Shown here in pieces: positions 1 through 6,683 of a DNA stretch of 6,952 bases; within the stretch, counting starts at the first letter, position 1, and each line of letters begins with the position of its first letter. A program made the position numbers and the translations under genes. The stretch covers positions 1 to 6,952 of the forward strand of contig JAFOFM010000171.1 in NCBI GenBank assembly GCA_017387265.1, given 5' to 3'. This stretch comes from Peptococcaceae bacterium (GTDB taxonomy: Bacteria > Bacillota > Peptococcia > Peptococcales > Peptococcaceae). The notes under the pieces are model-generated. The model was not told the DNA's origin. It saw nothing but the letters and a program-made list of their open reading frames with translations, and ran no database searches.

Positions 1-2972
1 GCCAGTATGCGCGGCAGGATCTGATTACGGAAGTGGAATTCCGGTTTCAGTATTATGATCAGGTTTATACCATTATTCGCCGTCCAAAGCAGGATAAGTT
101 TAAATCCAAAACGCTGGAAGGCGGTGCCGTGGTATATGAAAAAAACAAAACACCGCTGGGGCCGGATGTAGAGCTTATTTTACCGGATGGCAGCAGTTAT
201 CCGGGTAAAAAAACAGAAACAGATAAAAAGATTCGTGAGATTATCGGGCTGGATGCCGCCCAGTTTACCCAGATTGCCATGCTGGCGCAGGGTGATTTTA
301 TGAAATTACTGCAGGCAAGCTCGAAAGACCGTATGGAAATCTTTGCGAAAATTTTTGATACTCGTATTTATCAGTTTATTGAACAGGAACTGATGAATCG
401 TACAAAAGAGAGCAACATCGCATTAAAACGCAATGAAGAAGTGATTCATCTGGAACTGCAGCGGCTGCGCCTGATGGAAAACAGTTCTTATCAGGATGTA
501 TTTGAAAATGAGAGCCGGTTCCGCGCTTCTGCGAAGGCGGATGAGGTGACAGCTTTTATTTATCAGCTGATTGCGGAGGCAGAAGAGCGACAGAAGCATC
601 TAGATGCGCAGGAAGAAGAAAATCGTGTAAAATACGAAGAACTGCGCACCATTCTTGCCAATGCGGAAACCTTTAATGCATCGTGGGACAAATATCAGGG
701 CTTTTTACGCACCAGAAAAGAACTGGATGACCGGCAGGCGGATATGAATCGTTTAGAGGAACAGCTGACCTCTGGAAAAAAAGCCGAGGCGGTTCATATA
801 AAAGAACAGAGTTATATGGAGCGAAAAGGGGAAGCCGATTCCTGCAGCAAAGTGCTTCAGACGATGCAGGATGCCATTTTAACGCTGGAACAGCGGTGCA
901 GAGAACTGGAACCCCTTGTTGCTGAGAAACAGGCATTATATGAAAAAGAACAGCCTCTCTTAAGCGGGGAGATTGCCCGCATCGAGGCTATGTATCCGCA
1001 GTATGCCCGCTATGAAGAGACACTCGAGAAAAAACAGCAGCAGCAGAAAGTCTGTGCGGCTCTTGAAAAAGAACAGAATGAGCGGGAGCTTTTACTGCAT
1101 GCGAAAACAGAGGAAAAACAGAATCTCCTTCAGCAGAAAGCGAACCTGGAACAGAATGTGGAACATGTGGAGGTTTTAGAGGCAGAAATCCGCTTGAAAC
1201 AGGAACTGACCGACGAACTGAAAAATCTTTCTCTTGCCATGAAGGCATTAGAGGATGCAAAGGCAGAAGGAAAGAAGCTGCGTATAGCAGCGAATGAGGC
1301 GGCTCAGAAGCAGACGCAGGAGGAAGAACGCTATAACCGGCTCTATCAGCAGTTTATAGACAGCCAGGCGGCTATTCTTGCCCGTAATTTAAAAGAAGGC
1401 GAGCCATGTCCGGTATGCGGATCCCGTCATCATGAACCGGCAGCGCATAGCGCTGAGGAGCTGGTAGAAAGTCATACTCTGAAAGAGGCACAATCGCAGC
1501 TGGATGCTGCGCGCAAAGCGGCACAGGAGGCCGGTGAATCTCTGATGCGTGCCATCACCGAATATAAAGCCGGTGAACAGGATGTCTTAAAAAACGGGAA
1601 AAAATATTACGAGGAAGCGTTTCAGCTGGAAACCGTATCACGGCTGGATGTGGAACAGCGCGGTAAAGAATTGCATATGCAGGTAAAACAGCTGGAAGAA
1701 CGCAGGAACCTTGCGGAGCAAAACCGGAAAGCTTTAGAGGAGTGCACAAAACGACTGAACGAGCTGGAAGGGGAGCTGTTAACGGTAAGCGGTGAACAGC
1801 AGATAAAAAGCCGCACTCTGCAGGAAGCACAGGTGGCGCTGGCAGGGTTCCTTACCACTGTCGAAACCTTAAAACAGCAGCTGGTATATGAAACCGAACG
1901 CGAGGCCAGACAGGAAGCGGACATCCGCAGCCAGAAGCTGAAAACACAGAAAGCTGCCTGGGAGACGGCTCTGGATGAGCTGCAAAGCCAGAAATCGAAA
2001 TTACAGGAGCAGCAGGGGGCTTTTCAGACACAAGAGAGTGTGTATAAAAATCTGTCAGCTAAACAGGAAGAGGCGTATCAGCTTTTTGCACAAACGATAG
2101 AAAGTCAGGGCTTTGTCACCGAAGCCGCTTATCGGGAATGTCTGATGACCGCGGAAGCTTTGCAGGCGGCCGAGCAAACCATCAAGGTATACCAGCAGCA
2201 GGTGCAGGAAAACAACGCACAAATCCGTACGCTGGAAGATGAAATGAAAGGCAGAGAGCGGCAGGATACCACAGAAGCCCAGACAAAACTGGATGCCCTG
2301 CAAAAGTGTATGGATGAGAATCGTGCCGCTGCTACCAGATTATACAGCCTCATGGAAAACAATAGAGAGGTAGCGCAAAAGGTAGAAGTACTTTACCAGA
2401 ACCGCGAAGCCATGCTGAAAGAGAATACGGTGCTGCGTAATCTGGATAACACTGCAAACGGAAAACTAAGCGGCAAACATCTTAAATTCCAGACCTATAT
2501 TCAGCGCCGCTACTTTAAACAGATCGTGGATAATGCCAATAAACGGCTCTATATTATGAGCGGCAGTCAGTTTATTCTGCAGTGCCGCGACACCGATGCG
2601 CTGGGAAGCCAGGGATTTGTGGGGCTGGATTTAGATGTGTACAGCATTGTAAATGATCAGACCCGCGATGTAAAAACCTTATCCGGCGGGGAATCGTTTA
2701 TGGCAGCCCTTGCTCTGGCACTGGGCATGGCGGACATGATTCAGCATACCGCCAGCAGTGTGCACATCGATACCATGTTTATTGATGAAGGCTTTGGTTC
2801 CTTGAGTGAGGAGACCCGCAATCAGGCCATTGCGATTTTAAACGAGCTTTCCGGCGGCAAACGGCTGGTGGGTATTATTTCTCATGTAACCGAGCTGAAA
2901 CAGCAGATTGACCGGAAACTCATTGTAACCAAAACAGAAAAAGGCAGCAAAGCCGTGTGGGAGGTATTATAA
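1..2972 (+). CDS. sbcC: SbcC, large subunit of the SbcCD nuclease (5'-partial)
   Basis: SbcC is the Rad50-like ATPase partner of the SbcD nuclease; the complex trims hairpins and blocked DNA ends. The frame is open from base 3, ahead of the first GTG (33), and those ten codons read as normal SbcC, so the real start and the Walker A loop lie left of the window (about 50 residues missing by family length). Numbering from the GTG codon at 33, I see the Q-loop LAQGDF (Gln86, nt 288-290), long coiled-coil arms rich in Glu, Gln, Lys and Ala, and a zinc hook CPVCG (Cys459 and Cys462, nt 1407-1418) at the apex. The C-terminal lobe has the ABC signature LSGGES (883-888), Walker B FIDE (Asp918, Glu919), the D-loop after it, and the switch His951. 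All these residues are intact. sbcD is expected just upstream but is not visible. The stop overlaps the next gene's ATG by one base. Confidence 0.97.
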   Translation, partial: QYARQDLITEVEFRFQYYDQVYTIIRRPKQDKFKSKTLEGGAVVYEKNKTPLGPDVELILPDGSSYPGKKTETDKKIREIIGLDAAQFTQIAMLAQGDFMKLLQASSKDRMEIFAKIFDTRIYQFIEQELMNRTKESNIALKRNEEVIHLELQRLRLMENSSYQDVFENESRFRASAKADEVTAFIYQLIAEAEERQKHLDAQEEENRVKYEELRTILANAETFNASWDKYQGFLRTRKELDDRQADMNRLEEQLTSGKKAEAVHIKEQSYMERKGEADSCSKVLQTMQDAILTLEQRCRELEPLVAEKQALYEKEQPLLSGEIARIEAMYPQYARYEETLEKKQQQQKVCAALEKEQNERELLLHAKTEEKQNLLQQKANLEQNVEHVEVLEAEIRLKQELTDELKNLSLAMKALEDAKAEGKKLRIAANEAAQKQTQEEERYNRLYQQFIDSQAAILARNLKEGEPCPVCGSRHHEPAAHSAEELVESHTLKEAQSQLDAARKAAQEAGESLMRAITEYKAGEQDVLKNGKKYYEEAFQLETVSRLDVEQRGKELHMQVKQLEERRNLAEQNRKALEECTKRLNELEGELLTVSGEQQIKSRTLQEAQVALAGFLTTVETLKQQLVYETEREARQEADIRSQKLKTQKAAWETALDELQSQKSKLQEQQGAFQTQESVYKNLSAKQEEAYQLFAQTIESQGFVTEAAYRECLMTAEALQAAEQTIKVYQQQVQENNAQIRTLEDEMKGRERQDTTEAQTKLDALQKCMDENRAAATRLYSLMENNREVAQKVEVLYQNREAMLKENTVLRNLDNTANGKLSGKHLKFQTYIQRRYFKQIVDNANKRLYIMSGSQFILQCRDTDALGSQGFVGLDLDVYSIVNDQTRDVKTLSGGESFMAALALALGMADMIQHTASSVHIDTMFIDEGFGSLSEETRNQAIAILNELSGGKRLVGIISHVTELKQQIDRKLIVTKTEKGSKAVWEVL
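2959..2964 (+). promoter_or_regulatory. Ribosome binding site of the acyltransferase gene, inside the sbcC end
   Basis: GGGAGG lies seven bases before the ATG at 2972. It decides the start: an in-frame GTG at 2957 overlaps this site and has no comparable one of its own. Because the site lies within the last sbcC codons, ribosomes finishing sbcC can re-initiate here. Confidence 0.75.
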
Positions 2973-4084
2973 TGACCAAAAAACGAGATGCCAATATGGA
3001 CTATCTGAAAGTGCTGTCTATTATTATGATTGTGTTTTTTCATTATTTCTGGAATGCCGATTATAACTGGGCGGCGTTTAGCGCACCGCAGCAGGTTCTG
3101 ATTGCAGCTGCGCATATGTTCGGGGAACTTGGCGTGGATTGCTTTGCCCTTGTGTCCGGATATTATCTCAGCACATCGAAAAAACCGTTTCGTGCGGAAA
3201 AACTGTGGAACCTCTGGAAACAGATTTTTATGTATTCGGTGTTATCGATGGTGGTAATCCATCTGTTTGTACACAGTTATAAACTGAGTGCCGGTACATT
3301 CGGCAAGCTGTTATTCCCGGTTACCAGCAAAGTATGGTGGTATGCAACGGCGTATGTGCTGCTGTATCTTTTTTCACCGTATATCAATAAGCTGCTGAAT
3401 GCACTTTCTAAAGAGGAACATGCAAAATTAATCGGTTTGTCGCTGGTGCTTTTTGCGGTCATTCCAACCTTTGCAGCAGTGAAAAACGGAAATACCGAAA
3501 ACTTTTTATACTATAACCGCTTTATCTGGCTGATTGTGCTGTATTTTATCGCGGGCTTTATTCGCCGGTATGGTCTGGATGTGCCTTTTGCAAAGCAGAA
3601 CATCACCGCAGGATGGAAACCGTGGATGAAGATTCATGTTATCAGCTGGGCCGTACTCTTTGTATATATCATTATTGTCCGTCTGATTTGCGGAAGTGAT
3701 ATGATGGATGCCGCCATCTATTTCAGACGGCCAAACTCGATTTTAATGCTTGTTATGGCGATTTCGCTGTTTATGGTATTCAAGGAGTGCAGCTTAAACG
3801 GCGGAAAACTGATTCCGTTTTTATCAAGCTGTACTCTGGGTATCTATATGGCTCATGGCGGCCGAAGCGGGCAGTTCTGGTGGAATCGTATTTTTCACAA
3901 CCCGGCCTATGAGGGAACCTGGATGGTATTTGCCGATGCCTTCTGTGCACTGGTTATTATCATGTGCACCGGTGTGGCCATTGAGTTTGTGCGCCAGAAG
4001 ATTGAAAATTATCTGAAAACCAGAAAAATAAATCGGAAACAGGAAGAACTCTTAAAGCAGGAGACAGCCTCTGTACAGGCATAA
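2972..4084 (+). CDS. Acyltransferase family 3 membrane protein (probable O-acyltransferase)
   Basis: This 370-residue integral membrane protein belongs to the acyltransferase-3 family, whose members move acetyl or other acyl groups onto cell-surface sugars, peptidoglycan or lipids. The N-terminal family signature is present: Asp10, Lys13 and the likely catalytic His24 at the start of the first helix, followed by GELGVDCFALVSGYYLS (51-67), typical of gut Bacillota members. About ten hydrophobic segments can be picked out, roughly 12-28, 43-66, 84-101, 122-137, 152-170, 184-198, 221-240, 254-271, 283-296 and 316-341, ending in a basic cytoplasmic tail. No SGNH hydrolase domain is fused, unlike OatA-type enzymes. 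The usual Arg of the R-x10-H motif is Lys here. The start is ATG 2972, one base into the sbcC stop (TAATG), with GGGAGG upstream, so expression is probably coupled to sbcC. The substrate cannot be read from the sequence; no polysaccharide genes adjoin it. Confidence 0.88.
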   Translation: MTKKRDANMDYLKVLSIIMIVFFHYFWNADYNWAAFSAPQQVLIAAAHMFGELGVDCFALVSGYYLSTSKKPFRAEKLWNLWKQIFMYSVLSMVVIHLFVHSYKLSAGTFGKLLFPVTSKVWWYATAYVLLYLFSPYINKLLNALSKEEHAKLIGLSLVLFAVIPTFAAVKNGNTENFLYYNRFIWLIVLYFIAGFIRRYGLDVPFAKQNITAGWKPWMKIHVISWAVLFVYIIIVRLICGSDMMDAAIYFRRPNSILMLVMAISLFMVFKECSLNGGKLIPFLSSCTLGIYMAHGGRSGQFWWNRIFHNPAYEGTWMVFADAFCALVIIMCTGVAIEFVRQKIENYLKTRKINRKQEELLKQETASVQA

Positions 4085-4089
4085 AAATA

Positions 4090-4124
4090 AGCGCTTATCC
4101 GTAAACGGGTAAGCGCTGTTTTTA
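4090..4124. terminator. Bidirectional intrinsic terminator between convergent genes
   Basis: Arms 4090-4101 (AGCGCTTATCCG) and 4106-4117 (CGGGTAAGCGCT) pair over 12 positions, 11 Watson-Crick and one T-G type, around a TAAA loop. On the plus strand the stem is followed by G and five T (4119-4123). On the minus strand it is followed, two bases on, by five T (complement of 4083-4087). It begins six bases after the acyltransferase stop and lies about 60 bases past the rqcH stop, so it can end both transcripts. Confidence 0.92.
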
Positions 4125-4178
4125 TTATATGCGTTTTTTACAGCCTGTTCGAGTAAGAGGCTGATGCGTACGATAGAA

Positions 4179-5984
4179 TTAACATTCTGTTTCGTCGGAT
4201 TCCAGTTTTACACCGCCCTGCAGAAGAATATCCTGAATCGCTTCCTCGTCCGGGGTGATGTAAATGGTTTTCTGGTTTTCGTAGATAACATGGCCCGGTT
4301 TGGCGCCGTTTGGTTTATGCACATGACGTTTTAAAGTATAATCAACCGGTACCAGAGCGGACTGGCGGCCTTTGCTGAAATACGCGGCAATATGTGCAGC
4401 GAAATCCAAAACATCCTGCGAGAGTTCACGCTGTTCCTGATGGTTGCGGATAATCACATGAGAGCCGGGAATATCTTTGGCGTGGAACCACACATCGTTG
4501 TTGCGGGCCATTCGGGTTGTTACATAATCATTCTGCACGTTGTTTTTCCCTACCAGCAGTTCAATATCACCATAGTGGAGAACCAGAGGCTTGAATTCCG
4601 GTTCTTTTTTATTTTTCTTATTCTGCTTGGTGAGCCGTGCTTTCACGTATTCGGCAGTTTCCAGTTCCAGACGGATATCCTGCAGGTCGTTTGGAGTCTG
4701 GGCATTACGCAGACTGTTTTTGATGCTGTCCAGATAATTGAGTTCATCCTGCGTATGTTCTGCCTGAATCATGGACTGCTGAGCGCCCGCTTTGGCTTTG
4801 GCATATTTTTTAAAATATTTTTGTGCGTTTTCGTTTGGTGTCAGGTTTGCCTGCATCGGGATGGTAATCATCTGCTGGTTCGGGTCGTAGTAGTTTAATA
4901 CTTCTGCGCTTTCCCCCTGCTTAATCTGGTAGAGGTTTGCGGTTAACAGCTCGCCCCAGATTTTAAAGTGTTCGGAATCCTCACCCTCCTGTACTTTATC
5001 CAGCTGCAATGCCAGTTTTTTCTCACAGCGTTCAATTTCCCGGTTGATAATGCGTTCTAAATCACCGGCACGCTGGCTAAAGAGGTTATCCTGTTCTTTG
5101 CGGCCGATAAACTGTTCTACAAGCTGACTCATAGATGGAAGTGTTTTTTGTGTATATGCCTCCAGCTGTTCTAACGGGAATGGTGCAAAGGCAATAGCCT
5201 TTTTGCCGTCTTCCACCAGAGTCGGCTGATAGGCTTTTTCGTTTAACAGATCGCGAAGCCATAACAGCTGCTGCCAGATGCGGTCGTAATCATACTGGCC
5301 TAAAAAATCTACACGGTCATCCGGGTTTAAACCGCTCCGCTGAATAATTTCTGCGGCAGTCTGCGGTCCAAAGCCGGCAATATGGTTTAACAGAATTTTT
5401 TTGAGGCTGGCGCTGGATGGCGCCTCCATAAAGAAACGAATAAGTTCGTCTTCTGTAAGCTCCATAAGAGAAATTTTATCCTGTGGAGGCGGCGCAATAT
5501 AGGTAAGGCCGGGGAGTACCTGGCGGTACTGACTCATATCAAATCCCAGACGGCGGGCGCTGTCTAAAATCACATTGGTTTGCGGATTGATGAGAATCAG
5601 GTTGCTGTGTTTGCCCATAAATTCCCCGATTAAAATACGGGTGGCTTTTTCGCCCATTTCATCATAACCTTCACAGACGATTTCGATGACGCGTTCCCAC
5701 TGGTTCTGACGGATTTCTAAAATTTTGCTGCCTTCCAGATGTTTGCGAAGCACCATGCAGAATAAGGGCGGCTGCATCGGGTTGGGCTTATTGCTGGATG
5801 CGAGACCGATACGGGCTGTCTGCGGGTTACAGGATAAAAGCAGTTTATCGTTACGGCCCGGCTGACGGACAGAGAGCACAATCGTGGTGGAATCCGGCTG
5901 CTGAATTTTATCGATGCGGGCGCCGGCTAACTGTTCGTGCAGCTCATCGGCCAGGGCGTGAATGGCAATACCATCAAGAGACAT
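4179..5984 (-). CDS. rqcH: RqcH / NFACT family ribosome quality-control protein (FbpA/Rqc2 homologue)
   Basis: RqcH binds stalled 50S subunits carrying peptidyl-tRNA and recruits tRNA-Ala to add C-terminal alanine tails that mark the peptide for degradation. Older annotations call this family fibronectin-binding protein A. At 601 residues it is slightly longer than the roughly 570 of Bacillus subtilis and appears complete. The N-terminal NFACT-N domain begins MSLDGIAIHALADEL and includes PPLFCMVLRKHLEG (72-85) and EFMGKHSNLILI (121-132). A helix-hairpin-helix follows near 195-220 (IAGFGPQTAAEIIQRSG). A charged coiled-coil section covers about 300-460, and the NFACT-R domain about 468-580, with YGDIELLVGKNN (471-482) and NNDVWFHAKDIPGSHVIIR (495-513). 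The position matching B. subtilis Asp97 (from memory) is Glu97, followed by the conserved Arg98. The start at 5984 has a strong ribosome binding site and matches the family N-terminus. The gene is divergent from the alarmone synthetase and convergent with the acyltransferase. Confidence 0.95.
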   Translation of the reverse strand: MSLDGIAIHALADELHEQLAGARIDKIQQPDSTTIVLSVRQPGRNDKLLLSCNPQTARIGLASSNKPNPMQPPLFCMVLRKHLEGSKILEIRQNQWERVIEIVCEGYDEMGEKATRILIGEFMGKHSNLILINPQTNVILDSARRLGFDMSQYRQVLPGLTYIAPPPQDKISLMELTEDELIRFFMEAPSSASLKKILLNHIAGFGPQTAAEIIQRSGLNPDDRVDFLGQYDYDRIWQQLLWLRDLLNEKAYQPTLVEDGKKAIAFAPFPLEQLEAYTQKTLPSMSQLVEQFIGRKEQDNLFSQRAGDLERIINREIERCEKKLALQLDKVQEGEDSEHFKIWGELLTANLYQIKQGESAEVLNYYDPNQQMITIPMQANLTPNENAQKYFKKYAKAKAGAQQSMIQAEHTQDELNYLDSIKNSLRNAQTPNDLQDIRLELETAEYVKARLTKQNKKNKKEPEFKPLVLHYGDIELLVGKNNVQNDYVTTRMARNNDVWFHAKDIPGSHVIIRNHQEQRELSQDVLDFAAHIAAYFSKGRQSALVPVDYTLKRHVHKPNGAKPGHVIYENQKTIYITPDEEAIQDILLQGGVKLESDETEC

Positions 5985-5993
5985 AAGAATGTA

Positions 5994-5999
5994 CCTCCT
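5994..5999 (-). promoter_or_regulatory. Ribosome binding site of rqcH
   Basis: On the minus strand AGGAGG, within AGAGGAGGT, lies nine bases before the ATG at 5984. It is a near-perfect anti-Shine-Dalgarno match and confirms the start. Confidence 0.9.
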
Positions 6000-6000
6000 C

Positions 6001-6029
6001 TGGAATAATCATCGCAAAGATGATATAAT
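6001..6029 (+). promoter_or_regulatory. Predicted promoter of the alarmone synthetase (extended -10)
   Basis: A consensus TATAAT at 6024-6029 is preceded by TG one base upstream (TGATATAAT), an extended -10. With a 17-base spacer the -35 would be TGGAAT (6001-6006), only 3 of 6 matching consensus, which fits an extended -10 promoter. The predicted start near 6036 leaves a leader of about 130 bases before the ATG at 6165. This is a motif call only. Confidence 0.65.
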
Positions 6030-6052
6030 GAATTTGCAAGTAATTATATCAT
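6020..6052. repeat. Perfect 10-bp inverted repeat spanning both -10 boxes
   Basis: ATGATATAAT (6020-6029) and ATTATATCAT (6043-6052) are exact reverse complements separated by 13 bases. Each arm contains one extended -10 box, and the two boxes face each other. It could be simply two promoters of identical core sequence, or also an operator for a dimeric regulator. The sequence alone cannot decide. Confidence 0.8.
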
Positions 6053-6071
6053 AAATGGAAAAGGAAAGAAA
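6043..6071 (-). promoter_or_regulatory. Predicted promoter of rqcH (extended -10)
   Basis: Read on the minus strand, TGATATAAT occupies 6051-6043, with TATAAT at 6048-6043. The -35 at a 17-base spacer is weak (TTTCTT, 6071-6066). The predicted start lies near 6036, giving a leader of roughly 50 bases to the rqcH ATG. It mirrors the plus-strand promoter, and polymerase footprints on the two would overlap. Confidence 0.6.
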
Positions 6072-6150
6072 TTGCTTTCTGTTGAAATTAACGGCAGGCA
6101 AATGAAACTTGCAGAAAATAATTCGAAATCAGGTAACAAAACATATATAA

Positions 6151-6156
6151 AAGGAG
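6151..6156 (+). promoter_or_regulatory. Ribosome binding site of the alarmone synthetase
   Basis: AAGGAG lies eight bases before ATG 6165 and decides that start. The frame is also open back to TTG 6072 and through ATG 6102, but neither has a comparable site, and the extra residues look unlike the family. Confidence 0.8.
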
Positions 6157-6164
6157 TGGCACAC

Positions 6165-6683
6165 ATGTCGGTAGTAATTGATAACAGCAACGGGAATTTT
6201 TTGAGTCAGGTAGATCTGCTGCGTGAGCTGATTGATGCAGAGGGCGACGCCGAATTAAACGAATGGCGCTATCTGTTTGTTATTCATAAATTTGGTCTGG
6301 AGGAAATCGTAACCAAGTTAAATATTCTGAATGAGGAATACGATTTTCTGCATGCGTCCAACCCGATTGAACATATTGAAACACGCATCAAAAATCCAAA
6401 GAAAACGGTAGAAAAACTTATTCGTCAGGGGTATCCGGTTTCCGCACAGAGCGCTCGTGAAAACCTGCATGACATTGGCGGTATTCGTGTCGTATGTTCC
6501 TTTGTGGAAGATGTTTATGAAATTTATGAAAAACTGGCCGGTCAGTCGGATCTGACTATCAAAGAGGTAAAAGACTACATCAAATACCCGAAAGATAACG
6601 GTTACCGCAGTCTGCACCTGTTAATTGAAGTGCCGGTATATTTAACCGATAAAGTAGAAAATGTAACCATTGAAAGACGGTGA
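6165..6683 (+). CDS. Small alarmone synthetase, RelP/YwaC-like, truncated at its 3' end by a sequence junction
   Basis: Small alarmone synthetases transfer pyrophosphate from ATP to GTP or GDP, making the stress signals pppGpp and ppGpp, and lack the hydrolase half of long RelA/SpoT proteins. From ATG 6165 I see, in family order, NPIEHIETRIKNPKKTVEKL (66-85), HDIGGIRVVCSF (102-113; usually DIAG), and KDYIKYPKDNGYRSLHLLIE (136-155), whose Tyr belongs to the guanine-binding site. As recalled, the pattern matches B. subtilis YwaC (RelP) better than YjbM (RelQ). The family continues through a catalytic Glu into ExQIRTxAMDFWASLEH. Here Glu170 (6672-6674) is the last plausible residue; two Arg codons and TGA follow. 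The C-terminal part, some 40-70 residues, is absent, so the encoded product should be inactive. The break coincides with a change of sequence character, so the parent gene is probably whole. The synthetase identity is secure; the subtype is less so. Confidence 0.92.
   Translation: MSVVIDNSNGNFLSQVDLLRELIDAEGDAELNEWRYLFVIHKFGLEEIVTKLNILNEEYDFLHASNPIEHIETRIKNPKKTVEKLIRQGYPVSAQSARENLHDIGGIRVVCSFVEDVYEIYEKLAGQSDLTIKEVKDYIKYPKDNGYRSLHLLIEVPVYLTDKVENVTIERR
6671..6678. other. Sequence junction (chimeric join or rearrangement breakpoint)
   Basis: Left of this point the plus strand is conserved synthetase sequence. Right of it the minus strand is an unrelated open frame. Both reading frames lose family-like sequence within a few bases of 6675. 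By hand count, 48 of 120 bases are G/C at 6541-6660, against 107 of 180 at 6721-6900. No long repeat, target duplication or insertion-sequence end is visible at the join. Confidence 0.8.

Noticed and set aside
33..35. GTG at 33 as the start of sbcC
   Set aside because: The frame is open to the left edge with SbcC-like residues, and the Walker A loop required of the family is not in the window, so this is an internal codon.
1555..1924. Overlapping minus-strand frames inside sbcC
   Set aside because: Both lie opposite the SbcC coiled coil, where skewed codon use leaves the antisense frames open; they have no recognisable protein features.
2957..2959. GTG 2957 as the start of the acyltransferase
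   Set aside because: It overlaps the GGGAGG ribosome binding site that serves ATG 2972 and has no good site of its own.
4141..4163. Second hairpin (CAGCCT ... AGGCTG) near the rqcH end
   Set aside because: The stem is only 6 bp with an 11-base loop and no T-run follows it in either direction; the 4090-4117 hairpin accounts for termination.
4392..4898. 168-codon plus-strand frame inside rqcH
   Set aside because: It is antisense to a well-conserved coding region, has no ribosome binding site that I can see, and its hydrophobic composition is a by-product of the opposite strand.
6034..6039. TTGCAA as a -35 box for either direction
   Set aside because: No acceptable -10 lies 16-18 bases away on either strand; it sits between the two extended -10 boxes, where transcription is expected to start.
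6580..6674. Left end of the minus-strand frame that enters from the window's right edge
   Set aside because: These codons are antisense to the conserved YIKYPKDNGYRSLHL part of the synthetase; only the part right of about 6675 looks like protein.
6671..6683. Insertion sequence or phage attachment site at the junction
   Set aside because: There is no transposase, terminal inverted repeat, target duplication, integrase or tRNA end nearby; a plain join fits better.
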